A DNA stretch of 20,143 nucleotides from Lachnospiraceae bacterium (GCA_017540915.1 JAFYAD010000148.1:1-20143); one strand, 5' to 3'; shown: positions 1-6,965, counted from the first letter of the stretch. Translations and numbers: made by a program. Notes: generated by a model from the sequence alone, not told the origin.

Positions 1-621
1 CAGATGCTTGTGCAATATTGCCTTCGGGAATCCCGTTGTACCGGAAGAAAAATAGATGGCGCCGAAATCATCCTCTGTGATCTCCACATCCGGACGTGTG
101 CTGGGATAATCAGCTACCAGCTCTCTGTAACTCTCCGCAAATCCCGGACAGTTATCTCCTACATATATGAGAAGTCTTCCCTTCATCAGTCTCTCCGCGT
201 TCTGCTCGATACGACCGATAAACTCAACTCCGAACACTATAACATCAACCTCTGCCAGCTCCGCGCAGTACAGGATCTCATCCGCATCATAACGGAAATT
301 GAACGGAACAGCGATAGCTCCCGCCTTCAATATACCAAAATATATGGGCAGCCACTCCAGGCAGTTGTACATTATGATTGCAACCTTGTCGCCCTTTTTT
401 ATACCGCGGCCTATCAGCATGTTGGCAAAACGGTTTGCCTTCTCATCAAATACATTCCATGTGATCTCGCGTCTGTAGGGCTCATAGCGGTTAGACTCGA
501 TAAGTTCGTATTCCTTCCACGAGGTACGTCTCTTATCCTTTTCCTCGGGATTGAGTTCTACCAGCGCCACTTCATTACCGTAAAGTTTGGCGTTTCTTTC
601 AAGAAATTCTGTTACAGGCAT
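1..621 (-). CDS. Acyl-CoA synthetase / AMP-binding enzyme, N-terminal part (gene continues beyond base 1)
   Basis: The first 207 codons of a class I adenylate-forming enzyme, which activates a carboxylic acid with ATP and transfers it to coenzyme A. The protein begins MPVTEFLERNAKLYGNEVAL and shows typical N-subdomain landmarks: an ANRFANMLIGRGIKKGDKVA block, then LPIYFGILKAGAIAVPFNFR. The AMP-binding P-loop (IYFSSGTTGFPKA) lies close to the window edge. The adenylate-forming core and the C-terminal lid are outside the window, so the substrate (fatty, aromatic or other acid) cannot be read. The start is supported by AAAGGGA upstream of the ATG at 621-619 and by a good promoter further upstream. 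Family assignment is firm; substrate is unknown. Confidence 0.9.
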   Translation of the reverse strand, partial: MPVTEFLERNAKLYGNEVALVELNPEEKDKRRTSWKEYELIESNRYEPYRREITWNVFDEKANRFANMLIGRGIKKGDKVAIIMYNCLEWLPIYFGILKAGAIAVPFNFRYDADEILYCAELAEVDVIVFGVEFIGRIEQNAERLMKGRLLIYVGDNCPGFAESYRELVADYPSTRPDVEITEDDFGAIYFSSGTTGFPKAILHKHL

Positions 622-677
622 TTTTTTGTTCCCTTTCGTTTTTATTTCTGCAATTCAGTGTAAAAACACTATCTTCT

Positions 678-707
678 ATTTTACCGCAAAAACGGTTGAA
701 ATTGCAA
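678..707 (-). promoter_or_regulatory. Predicted sigma-A promoter of the acyl-CoA synthetase gene
   Basis: On the minus strand TTGCAA (707-702) is followed after 18 bases by TAAAAT (683-678), about 57 bases before the ATG. The boxes are near consensus. No operator was recognised. Confidence 0.5.
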
Positions 708-720
708 GTATAAAGTCCAA

Positions 721-873
721 TTATGGATGTTCCAGTAAATCTGCGAGCATTTTTGTCAATGCTCCGTTTGCCGGCATCGATGTTTTCTTCGCTATTTCCT
801 GCCAGGTATATCCTTTTCGCTTTGTACTTAACAATTCGATTATCCTGATATATTTTTCATTGTTTGAAAACAA
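721..873 (-). pseudogene. Remnant of an ATPase_2/DUF234-type ATP-binding protein (winged-helix segment)
   Basis: The minus-strand reading NNEKYIRIIELLSTKRKG, continuing with YTWQEIAKKTSMPANGALTK, matches what I know of the winged-helix region that follows the AAA+ module in archaeal-type ATPase_2 proteins common in Clostridia. Only about 50 codons are recognisable. The AAA+ domain with its Walker motifs is absent upstream, where the frame turns into AT-rich residues, and a stop follows LLEHP where family members continue with the rest of the winged helix. An 81-codon open frame (721-966) spans the region, but its N-terminal half looks non-coding. I read it as a broken gene fragment. The recognition rests on memory of the family, not a search. 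Confidence 0.5.
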
Positions 874-941
874 TGGTAAAGATGAAAAACAATTATTTTT
901 TGTCTTTATCTGTGGTTTTTTTGTGATATAAAGATAAAGAA

Positions 942-977
942 TGTAAAAAAACAACTCCCATATCACAAATGGGAGTT
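942..977 (-). terminator. Rho-independent terminator of the Rpn nuclease gene
   Basis: A perfect 9-bp stem (AACTCCCAT / ATGGGAGTT, 953-961 with 969-977) with a 7-base loop is followed on the minus strand by GTTTTTTTA. It begins 13 bases after the stop codon of the Rpn gene. Confidence 0.85.
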
Positions 978-990
978 ATCATACTCAATG

Positions 991-1926
991 TCAATCTTGC
1001 TCTTTTTCCTTAAGTTCCGCAAGGATCTTCTCTGTATCATATTCAGGTGAATATTTCTCGACTATTGTATATATTCTGGTGATCTCGGATTCATCGGTTT
1101 CCAATTCTGAGGCGATCACCGGAATCGGCTTGTTTTTGAGGATCTTCTTGACGATCTGGTCAATCAGTTTTGAAGTTTCACCCTCTTTCAAACCATCGTT
1201 TCTCCCATCGAGATAGCTCTCCTCCCGCTGGAGTTCTATCCGTCTTTCGAAAGTATAATCCAGTTCTACCACCTTCATCACCTCATCATATCGTTTTGTG
1301 AAAAACTCGGTCAGTATTCCCTGCTCTATGCAGATATCCAGTCCCGTTTTCACCGCGTCACGTACTTCCTTGCCTTCACTTATATTATCACGCACAAGAT
1401 CCACAAATGTCATGTAACCTTTCAGCACAGAGCATTTATCCATCAAATCCGTATTGTTGCCGGCGTTTATGTTATAAACATGACACACCAACTCCATATC
1501 AGGATTCTCAACCTGCCTCTCAAACGCATCTGAAAGCCGCAGGTCGTATTTCTCCGGCTGATTTTCATTTCCGTTATAGAATACCACAAAATTGGGTTTC
1601 TGTATCTTTACAAGTTTTCTGCTGTACAGATCCCTGTTTTTTATCTCTGCTCTGATTATTGTCGCATAGTACAACATTGATCTCAACGGCATATTTGGGC
1701 ACACCGTTGACTGATGTTCAAATATATTCAGATCCGAGTTTACCACAAATGCCGCGTCGTTATGAACTGTCAGTGATACACCGCTTTCTATGGTCTTAAT
1801 CTCAACCACAGAAGGATCCGTATAATCCGTGTTATTCAGGCCATTGTATATCTGCAGGGCATACTCCGGATACTCCATCAGCATGCAAAATACATCATTT
1901 TTATACTGTCTTGTTTCATTTACCAT
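991..1926 (-). CDS. Rpn family PD-(D/E)XK nuclease / transposase-like protein
   Basis: A 311-residue protein of the Rpn / PDDEXK_2 group (the YhgA-like 'transposases'). These are DNA endonucleases; in E. coli, Rpn proteins promote RecA-independent recombination. The nuclease core is at the N-terminus: DLNIFEHQST carries the E-x-Q form of the catalytic E-x-K motif (E70, Q72), followed by the family's R and Y residues in MPLRSMLYYATI. The C-terminal third is charged and ends in a helical tail (IPVIASELETDESEITRIYT) usual in Lachnospiraceae copies. The start has AAAGGAGT six bases upstream of the ATG. The gene stands alone with its own terminator. A tail fragment of a close relative lies at 6966-7067, so the family has had several copies here. 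The gene looks intact. Confidence 0.85.
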   Translation of the reverse strand: MVNETRQYKNDVFCMLMEYPEYALQIYNGLNNTDYTDPSVVEIKTIESGVSLTVHNDAAFVVNSDLNIFEHQSTVCPNMPLRSMLYYATIIRAEIKNRDLYSRKLVKIQKPNFVVFYNGNENQPEKYDLRLSDAFERQVENPDMELVCHVYNINAGNNTDLMDKCSVLKGYMTFVDLVRDNISEGKEVRDAVKTGLDICIEQGILTEFFTKRYDEVMKVVELDYTFERRIELQREESYLDGRNDGLKEGETSKLIDQIVKKILKNKPIPVIASELETDESEITRIYTIVEKYSPEYDTEKILAELKEKEQD

Positions 1927-2036
1927 ATATTACTCCTTTTAGTGTGATTGGACAGATGAAAACCCATCCTGTTGTCTCCGATGCAAATACATATGCTTTA
2001 GCAAACCAAGGGAGAAAATTTGCATTTATCACATGC

Positions 2037-2102
2037 TTGCATACCTTAGTTACCGAGCAGGAGCAAATAATATATGGAGGAACTCCTGCCAAAAAAATGT
2101 GA
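2037..2102 (+). pseudogene. Possible C-terminal remnant of a left-handed beta-helix acyltransferase
   Basis: On the plus strand the last codons before a TGA read TEQEQIIYGGTPAKKM. This resembles the closing signature of hexapeptide acetyltransferases (typically I-x-x-G-x-P-A-K-x-I). No hexapeptide repeats can be read upstream, and the open frame begins inside the Rpn leader region. If real, it is a decayed tail. The match is short and could be chance. Confidence 0.25.
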
Positions 2103-2125
2103 AATTTAGCTGGATGTTCCGTTAT

Positions 2126-2155
2126 ATGATATCTGCTTGACCTTTCAGATATCAT
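2126..2155. repeat. 9-bp inverted repeat
   Basis: ATGATATCT (2126-2134) and AGATATCAT (2147-2155) are perfect complements separated by 12 bases. No U-tract follows on either strand, so I do not call a terminator. Confidence 0.4.
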
Positions 2156-2206
2156 TTATCTATTTATGAAACAGATTTTCCGATACAGGCAGTTGGTTGA
2201 ATACCT

Positions 2207-2329
2207 GCAGATGAATATTCAGCTACAGAAAATGTAGCACGGATTTATATGATCCGCAAGACTATTTTATCATCCCTAAAAAACCTATTGTGCAAAATGC
2301 CAACACTGCAAAAGCCAATATTCATCTGC
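2207..2329. repeat. 123-bp interval bounded by a perfect 13-bp inverted repeat
   Basis: GCAGATGAATATT at 2207-2219 is exactly complementary to AATATTCATCTGC at 2317-2329. The size and layout resemble a small MITE-like element, but no clear target duplication flanks it. The right half is also part of a dispersed repeat that continues beyond the inverted-repeat end, which argues against a simple element boundary. Confidence 0.4.
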
Positions 2330-2341
2330 TTTTCAGCGAAT
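2288..2341. repeat. Dispersed imperfect repeat, copy 1 (partner at 7059-7112)
   Basis: About 54 bases align without gaps to 7059-7112, with roughly eight or nine mismatches by eye. The most conserved part is TGCTTTTCAGCGAAT at the right end, with AAATGCCAAC on the left. Copy 1 is in intergenic DNA; copy 2 adjoins an Rpn gene fragment. Confidence 0.6.
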
Positions 2342-2567
2342 ATACTGCTATCATTTTTTTATTCTTTTAACTTTTTTTCTACATGTTGATCAGAGAAAGG
2401 CTAATATTTTTATCATTTTTCAAAATAGACAAATACAAGTTCATGATTAATGTATTATACAAGAATCCATTTGCCTTTACAACCTCAACACTCTCGAAAG
2501 GCGGAAGCCTAACCGCGGTCAATCTCATAAAAGCCTTTATATTTCTTCCGTTTTTCTTAATAACCAC

Positions 2568-2603
2568 ATAAAAGACCTCGCAGATTCTACTCTGCGAGGT
2601 CTT
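2568..2603 (-). terminator. Strong hairpin downstream of the YafQ-like remnant, probable terminator
   Basis: A perfect 13-bp stem (AAGACCTCGCAGA, 2572-2584, with TCTGCGAGGTCTT, 2591-2603) has a 6-base loop. On the minus strand it runs into a short T-tract (TCTTTTATG). It lies 22 bases beyond the stop of the truncated toxin and probably ended the former toxin-antitoxin transcript. The T-tract is short, so it may be weak. Confidence 0.55.
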
Positions 2604-2625
2604 AATCCAACGATCATGCTAATCC

Positions 2626-2727
2626 CTATTTGTTAAAGATATCACAGCCTCTCTTCTTTGCCTGTTTGTAATCTTTTTTGAATTTGGTCGTCCATTTCAC
2701 CTTATATTTTTCGTTCTGATCACTCAT
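2626..2727 (-). pseudogene. Truncated YafQ/RelE-type toxin
   Basis: A 33-codon frame reads KYKVKWTTKFKKDYKQAKKR and ends GCDIFNK. This is the opening of a YafQ-like mRNA interferase, a family that is usually about 90 residues long. The remainder, including the catalytic His residues and the final beta strands, is missing because of the early stop, so no active toxin can be made. The ATG overlaps the end of the antitoxin frame (ATGAGTGA), the usual translational coupling in this system. I call it a decayed toxin gene. Assignment rests on the motif plus the neighbouring antitoxin. Confidence 0.75.
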
Positions 2728-2905
2728 TATCCAGCTCCTCAAATGCCTCGTCTACAGAATAAGCTTTCACCTTTGGATCTCTTACTGTACGTTCTGCTTC
2801 TATCATTGCTTCAATGGTTTCTTTGTTTGGGCTATCGATATTTACATCAAAGGGAAACCCTCCCACTCTTACAGCCTTTCTCAAAAAAACCTCTTCATTT
2901 TGAGA
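2720..2905 (-). pseudogene. RelB/DinJ-type antitoxin lacking its N-terminus
   Basis: The frame reads EVFLRKAVRVGGFPFDV, then NKETIEAMIEAERTVRDP and YSVDEAFEELDNE. This is the C-terminal two thirds of a RelB/DinJ antitoxin: the end of the ribbon-helix-helix dimerisation part, then the toxin-binding arm. A TAA at 2908-2906 precedes it, and the usual first 25-30 residues with the DNA-binding beta strand are absent. Upstream sequence runs into the end of copA 38 bases away. A TTG inside the frame could be used as a start, but the product would lack DNA binding. Very probably inactive, together with the truncated toxin it overlaps. Confidence 0.75.
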
Positions 2906-2943
2906 TTATTCAAGCTCTATAGATTCAATTTGCTTCGACACAT

Positions 2944-5514
2944 CTACTCCACTCCCAGGACCTTATAATCCTGATCTTCAACTGCTTTTGTCAGCACATC
3001 GTCTGCAACATCAGCGCTCAATGTCACTACTGCTGTATTTGCGTTGTGGTCTGCCACTGCACTTTCAACGCCTGCCACGGCTTCAAGTGCCTTCTTTACG
3101 CGGGCCTCGCAGTGCTCACACATCATTCCTTCTACCTTAAGTGTCTTTGTCATTGTCTTTTCCTCCGTTTCGTCATTTGTCATGTTACTGTCAAAAGCTT
3201 CATCCAATAAAGCCTGCTGTTTCTTTTTGCGGTCATGTGAGGCATCATGCACCTTGAAAAGATTTAGTCTCAAAGCATTCATACATACCGTGAAACTTGA
3301 CACGGACATAGCTGCCGCTCCAAACATGGGATTCATGCGAATGCCCGGATAAAGCCCCGCCGCCATCGGTATGAGAACAATGTTATAGGCAAATGCCCAG
3401 AAAAGATTCTCATATATGTTCTTAAGGGTTTTGCGGCTTAATCTTACTGCAGCCGACACATCCGTAAGCTTCGAATTCATCAGCACCACATCGGCCGAGT
3501 CCACCGCCACATCAGCGCCGGCTCCTATGGCAATGCCGATATCTGCGCGGGTAAGCGCAGGAGAATCGTTGATCCCGTCTCCTACCATTGCTACTTTCCC
3601 ATACTTCTGCAGAGCTTTTATAACCGACTCCTTGCCGTCCGGAAGCACTCCCGCTATTACTCTGTCAACTCCTGCCTGCTTGCCGATAGCTCTTGCAGTC
3701 TTTTCATTGTCTCCGGTCAGCATGACAACCTCGATGCCCATATTTTGAAGTTCTTTTACAGCCTGCGCGGAATCTTCTTTGATAACGTCAGCCACAGCTA
3801 TCATTCCAAGCAGTTTTCCCGCTCTTGCAAAAAATAACGGCGTCTTCCCCTCTTCAGACAGGCTCTTCTCTTTTTGTTCCATAGAGCTGTCTATACTGCA
3901 TACGTTCCTGATAAACTTTCCCGAACCCGCATACAAAACCTGTCCATCCTGCTCGGCAGATATGCCGTTGCCGGGCAAAGCCTTCCAGTTTACCACCGGT
4001 TTGACCGGACACGGTGGATCATCCACCGAATTTACGATTGCTTTGGCCAGAGGATGTTCACTCCTCACCTCCAAAAGATACGCTGTTGCAACAAGCTCTG
4101 TTTCCGGCACTCCATCCGCAGGAATAATATCTGTCACCTCGGGCTTTCCTGCGGTAATGGTACCGGTCTTGTCAACTGCTATGATACTTACTTTACCTGT
4201 GGATTCCAAAGCCTCGCTGGTCTTAAAGAGAATCCCGTTTTTCGCGCCCATGCCGTTACCCACCATAATCGCAACAGGCGTGGCGAGTCCCAGCGCACAG
4301 GGACAGCTTATGACCAGTACGCTGATCGCGCGTTCAAGGGCAAATACCATGCCCGCTCCCTGCAGCATCCATATGATAAACACGATGACCGCGATCACTA
4401 TAACCGCCGGCACAAATACTCCCGAGACCTTATCTGCTATCCTTGCGATGGGAGCTTTTGTGGCAGCCGCATCGCTGACCATCTGTATGATCTTGGAAAA
4501 GGTTGTGTCCTCACCCACACGTCCGGCTTTTGCCTTAAAAAAACCCGACCGGTTTATGGTTGCCGCGCTTACGCTGTCTCCCGCAGTTTTATCTACCGGA
4601 ATGGATTCTCCCGTAAGAGCCGATTCGTCAACAGCGGTTTCTCCGTCGATGATAGTTCCGTCTACGGGTATCGACTCTCCGGGTTTTACAATGAACACAT
4701 CACCGATCCGAACCTCATCGATGTCCACCAAAGCCTCTTTTCCGTCACGCTCCACCGTCGCGGTCTTCGGCGCCATCTTCATCAGATTCTTCAGAGCATC
4801 CGTGGTCCTCCCCTTAGACAGAGATTCCAGAGTCTTTCCCACCGTAATAAGCGCCGGGATCATAGCCGCCGACTCAAAATACAGTTCGCTGTGATAGATC
4901 TCCATAAGATCCGCGTTTGGTGTACCCTCCGTTATCATGACAGTCATCTTGTAAAAAACATACAGAGACCACCCAAAAGACACCGACGAACCAAGAGCAA
5001 CCAGCGCATCCATATTTGGACTTCCATGAAACAGAGTCCTGAATCCCGAAATAAAAAATGCCCTGTTTATATACATCACAATGATTGCAAGGACCATCTG
5101 CGTAAGCGCAAGGCCCAGATGGTTATGTACCAGGAAGGCCGGGACCGGAAGATTCAGCATGTTGTGTCCCATGGATACATACATCAGGATCAAAAGAAAT
5201 CCTATGGACCACACCAGTCTCCTAACAAGCTTTGGCGTCTCATGATCTTTTAACGCCTCTTCTTCAGCTGCAAGCTTTGCAGACGCACTGTTTTTCTCTA
5301 TATTTTCACCCGTACTGTCCTTGGGCCTTGCGCCATATCCCGCCTCTTCCACGGCACGTATGACATCCGCATCGTTAACGTCGCCGTCAACGCCCATGGA
5401 ATTCGTCAGAAGCGAAACGCTGACGGACTTCGCTCCCGCCACTTTCATGACGGCTTTCTCCACTCTGGCCTGACATGCAGCACAAGTCATTCCAGTTACA
5501 ATATACTGCTTCAT
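2944..5514 (-). CDS. copA: Copper-exporting P1B-type ATPase with HMA domains at both ends
   Basis: An 856-residue inner-membrane pump that exports Cu(I) using ATP. In order: an N-terminal heavy-metal domain (GMTCAAC, residues 8-14), transmembrane helices starting near residue 98, actuator TGES (301-304), the metal-site helix CPC (404-406), phosphorylation motif DKTGT (448-452), HP of the SEHP motif (487-488), TGDN (600-603), hinge GDGIND (645-650), then the last helices with FAYN and MSVSS, the Cu(I)-type signature. A charged linker (about 756-787) leads to a second heavy-metal domain (GMMCEHC) at 788-856 that resembles the chaperone CopZ. Single C-terminal HMA fusions are less usual than tandem N-terminal ones. 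AGGAG lies six bases before the ATG. No CopY or CsoR regulator gene is adjacent. Both flanks are broken genes. Confidence 0.95.
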   Translation of the reverse strand: MKQYIVTGMTCAACQARVEKAVMKVAGAKSVSVSLLTNSMGVDGDVNDADVIRAVEEAGYGARPKDSTGENIEKNSASAKLAAEEEALKDHETPKLVRRLVWSIGFLLILMYVSMGHNMLNLPVPAFLVHNHLGLALTQMVLAIIVMYINRAFFISGFRTLFHGSPNMDALVALGSSVSFGWSLYVFYKMTVMITEGTPNADLMEIYHSELYFESAAMIPALITVGKTLESLSKGRTTDALKNLMKMAPKTATVERDGKEALVDIDEVRIGDVFIVKPGESIPVDGTIIDGETAVDESALTGESIPVDKTAGDSVSAATINRSGFFKAKAGRVGEDTTFSKIIQMVSDAAATKAPIARIADKVSGVFVPAVIVIAVIVFIIWMLQGAGMVFALERAISVLVISCPCALGLATPVAIMVGNGMGAKNGILFKTSEALESTGKVSIIAVDKTGTITAGKPEVTDIIPADGVPETELVATAYLLEVRSEHPLAKAIVNSVDDPPCPVKPVVNWKALPGNGISAEQDGQVLYAGSGKFIRNVCSIDSSMEQKEKSLSEEGKTPLFFARAGKLLGMIAVADVIKEDSAQAVKELQNMGIEVVMLTGDNEKTARAIGKQAGVDRVIAGVLPDGKESVIKALQKYGKVAMVGDGINDSPALTRADIGIAIGAGADVAVDSADVVLMNSKLTDVSAAVRLSRKTLKNIYENLFWAFAYNIVLIPMAAGLYPGIRMNPMFGAAAMSVSSFTVCMNALRLNLFKVHDASHDRKKKQQALLDEAFDSNMTNDETEEKTMTKTLKVEGMMCEHCEARVKKALEAVAGVESAVADHNANTAVVTLSADVADDVLTKAVEDQDYKVLGVE
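3151..3166 (-). promoter_or_regulatory. Internal ribosome binding site and ATG for a possible free CopZ-like chaperone
   Basis: Inside copA, GGAGGA (3166-3161) lies seven bases before an in-frame ATG (3153-3151). Starting there would yield a 69-residue protein (2944-3153) that opens MTKTLKVEGMMCEHC and is a complete HMA domain. Its length and sequence fit a stand-alone CopZ copper chaperone. The site codes for T-E-E-K in CopA, so chance is possible, but sequence and spacing are optimal. It may be a retained copZ start from before the fusion, or a working internal start. Confidence 0.5.
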
Positions 5515-5553
5515 TTTCTACTCCTGATCCAGCCCCCTGTTAAGGATCTCGTT

Positions 5554-5937
5554 TTATCCCAGCCTGTAACCCGCTGCGGCCTGTTCCAGCATTTTGTCCA
5601 GCTCTCCCGATGTTTCTCCCACACGGATACGGTTTATGATCTCTGCCGGGAGATTCTGCTGTCTGAAAGCATCAGAGAGACTGTTACCTCCTCTTACGCT
5701 TGCCGCTGCTTTGTTAAGTTTATCTTTTAACACGCCGTAACCGGTTGCCCCTGCACAGCTTTCCAGTGCCACATCAAGCGGCAACCCACCCGCATAGAAC
5801 ATCGCAAGGTTGTCGCAAAAATCAGCATATTCTTCTCTTCTGATCACTTTTCCCACAAACGGTATACACCATTCCTATAACCGCAGCTACAACTACCATC
5901 ATGATCGCACTCCCAAAAAGAGATGGCTTAAAGCCTC
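5554..5937 (-). pseudogene. GspF/PilC type II secretion/type IV pilus platform protein fragment
   Basis: The frame from 5874 to 5554 reads IPFVGKVIRREEYADF, a GLPLDVALESCAG block and RIRVGETSGELDKMLEQAA. This is the second cytoplasmic T2SSF domain of GspF/PilC, the membrane platform protein of type II secretion and type IV pili. It stops after AAGYRLG, before the last transmembrane helices. Upstream, another frame reads GSAIMMVVVAAVIGMV, like the transmembrane helix that normally precedes this domain, so a frameshift or deletion separates the two. The only start-like codon (GTG, 5856) has no ribosome binding site. No other pilus or secretion genes are nearby. Confident as a fragment; not a working gene. 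Confidence 0.7.
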
Positions 5938-6480
5938 TTCTCGACTCTCATTAATAGCTTCATGCATCTCCTGAACTCTGGCTGCACGCTCTTGCTCTTG
6001 TTCCAAGATACGTTCATCAAGATTCGCAAGCCATTCATCGTTAATCTGTTCCTTGGGGACGAATCTTGTGCCATCATTCAAATCAGCATAGATGAAACTA
6101 TGCGAAGATTCTTTGTCATATATGAGACATCCATCAGTAACGATAAAGAAGATATCCCACTCTTCACCATGACCGATATCCTTTAATGTCAGTTTGTTTT
6201 CTGAATAGTCCCACGAGCCGGATCCTATATAACTACTTAATGACCCTTCATAATAAGAAAATGTCCCATCTTCTTGCAAAGTAAGCGTGAACATTCCTCC
6301 AAATCCGGGTTCTTCACAAATATATTCTCCATACAACTCTTCTTGTGAAATAGAATTTATTATTTCTTCTGTCGCTGTTTCTTCGCCATTAATATCAGAA
6401 TCAGCAATTGAGGTTTTATTACATCCAGGCAGACTTAAAACGAGTGCCAAAGCAACTATGATTGAAACGAATTTTCTCAT
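5899..6480 (-). CDS. Small secreted lipoprotein, function unknown
   Basis: A 193-residue protein with a lipoprotein signal peptide: basic start, hydrophobic stretch, lipobox LPGC with Cys20, then an acidic linker. Residues about 48-140 look like an all-beta, lipocalin-like module (LYGEYICEEPGFGGMF, TLTLQEDGTFSYYEG, GSWDYSENKLTL), a layout common in Clostridial lipoproteins. The tail is a charged helix. A GGGAG sits nine bases before the ATG. The last residues (EALSHLFLGVRS) overlap, in another frame, what looks like the transmembrane helix of the GspF remnant, so the native C-terminus may have been replaced by readthrough into decayed DNA. No specific function can be assigned. Confidence 0.7.
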   Translation of the reverse strand: MRKFVSIIVALALVLSLPGCNKTSIADSDINGEETATEEIINSISQEELYGEYICEEPGFGGMFTLTLQEDGTFSYYEGSLSSYIGSGSWDYSENKLTLKDIGHGEEWDIFFIVTDGCLIYDKESSHSFIYADLNDGTRFVPKEQINDEWLANLDERILEQEQERAARVQEMHEAINESREEALSHLFLGVRS

Positions 6481-6523
6481 TATTTTGTCTCCCTACTGGC
6501 ATTCTCCCATCCACATTATCTTT

Positions 6524-6550
6524 CTCCTATTTACAATACACAAATAGGAG
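6524..6550. repeat. Perfect 9-bp inverted repeat upstream of the lipoprotein gene
   Basis: CTCCTATTT (6524-6532) and AAATAGGAG (6542-6550) flank a 9-base loop, 44 bases before the lipoprotein ATG and three bases beyond the stop of the Fic remnant. Neither strand has a following T-tract. It could be an operator, a 5'-leader hairpin, or the stem of a decayed terminator of the fic gene. Confidence 0.45.
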
Positions 6551-6552
6551 AT

Positions 6553-6962
6553 TCAAAAAGTTCCAGAATAAAAAGTATTCTTTCCTGATCCGTGTTTTAT
6601 AATATGACCTTCATCCAAAAGCTTCTTTAATGCGGCTTCTACGGATTTTCGCTTATGCTCGGACATATATTAACAATTTCTCGTTTTGTAAATTTTCCAA
6701 TTTTTGTATCTATGGACGCTTTTACTATATCATAAGCCTTGCTCTTTATAGTAATAACTTTCTTCTTCCCGGACTCAGTTTCGGATATCACTGTAGTATC
6801 GCTAATGGTGTTTACCCTGCTTTCAAATTCCCGATAACACGCCAGTATCACGCCTAGCATGTATTTAACAAAGATAGTCGGATCATCTTCCTCCTCATGC
6901 AAAGCTGCTGACGAAGCTTCAAGTGCATCATAATATACATTCTTTCTTTTTTCAAGGTGATA
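6553..6962 (-). pseudogene. C-terminal remnant of a Fic family protein, frameshifted
   Basis: The minus strand reads YHLEKKRKNVYYDALEASS, LHEEEDDPTIFVKYMLGVI, LACYREFESRV and GKFTKREIVNICPSIS. This is the segment after the catalytic Fic core, plus the winged helix, in the Fic proteins common in Clostridia. Near 6644 the frame breaks (SENP then stop). One base over it resumes as SVEAALKKLLDEGHIIKHGS and ends at a normal stop at 6553. One missing A in an A-run explains the shift. The catalytic HxFx(D/E)GNGRxxR region is absent, cut off at 6962 where an Rpn tail begins. It is therefore doubly broken. Confidence 0.75.
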
Positions 6963-6965
6963 TTA

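Larger units (their letters stand above)
2156..2571. other. Intergenic stretch without a convincing gene
   Basis: No supported gene. Open frames of 62 codons exist on both strands (about 2379-2571), overlap almost completely, lack clear ribosome binding sites and match no family I recognise. The stretch does contain a 13-bp inverted repeat (2207-2219 with 2317-2329) and one copy of a dispersed imperfect repeat (2288-2341), each reported separately. The base composition is AT-rich, like the other decayed parts of the window. Confidence 0.5.

Noticed and set aside
4..663. A 219-codon plus-strand open frame at the left edge
   Set aside because: It is antisense to the acyl-CoA synthetase N-terminus, which reads cleanly to its P-loop on the minus strand.
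2207..2329. Complete insertion element (MITE)
   Set aside because: The 13-bp inverted repeat is perfect, but no target duplication is visible and the second genomic copy of the right half does not stop at the repeat end, so I list it as a repeat only.
2379..2571. Two overlapping 62-codon frames on opposite strands
   Set aside because: Neither has a convincing ribosome binding site, known motif or sensible composition; likely chance openness in AT-rich DNA.
3779..4894. A 371-codon plus-strand frame
   Set aside because: Antisense shadow of copA with Ser/Thr/Ala-rich sequence, typical for the reverse reading of a GC-rich coding region.
3874..5253. A 459-codon plus-strand open frame
   Set aside because: It lies wholly antisense to copA, has Cys/His/Arg-rich sequence without any domain, and has no ribosome binding site; copA is unmistakable on the other strand.
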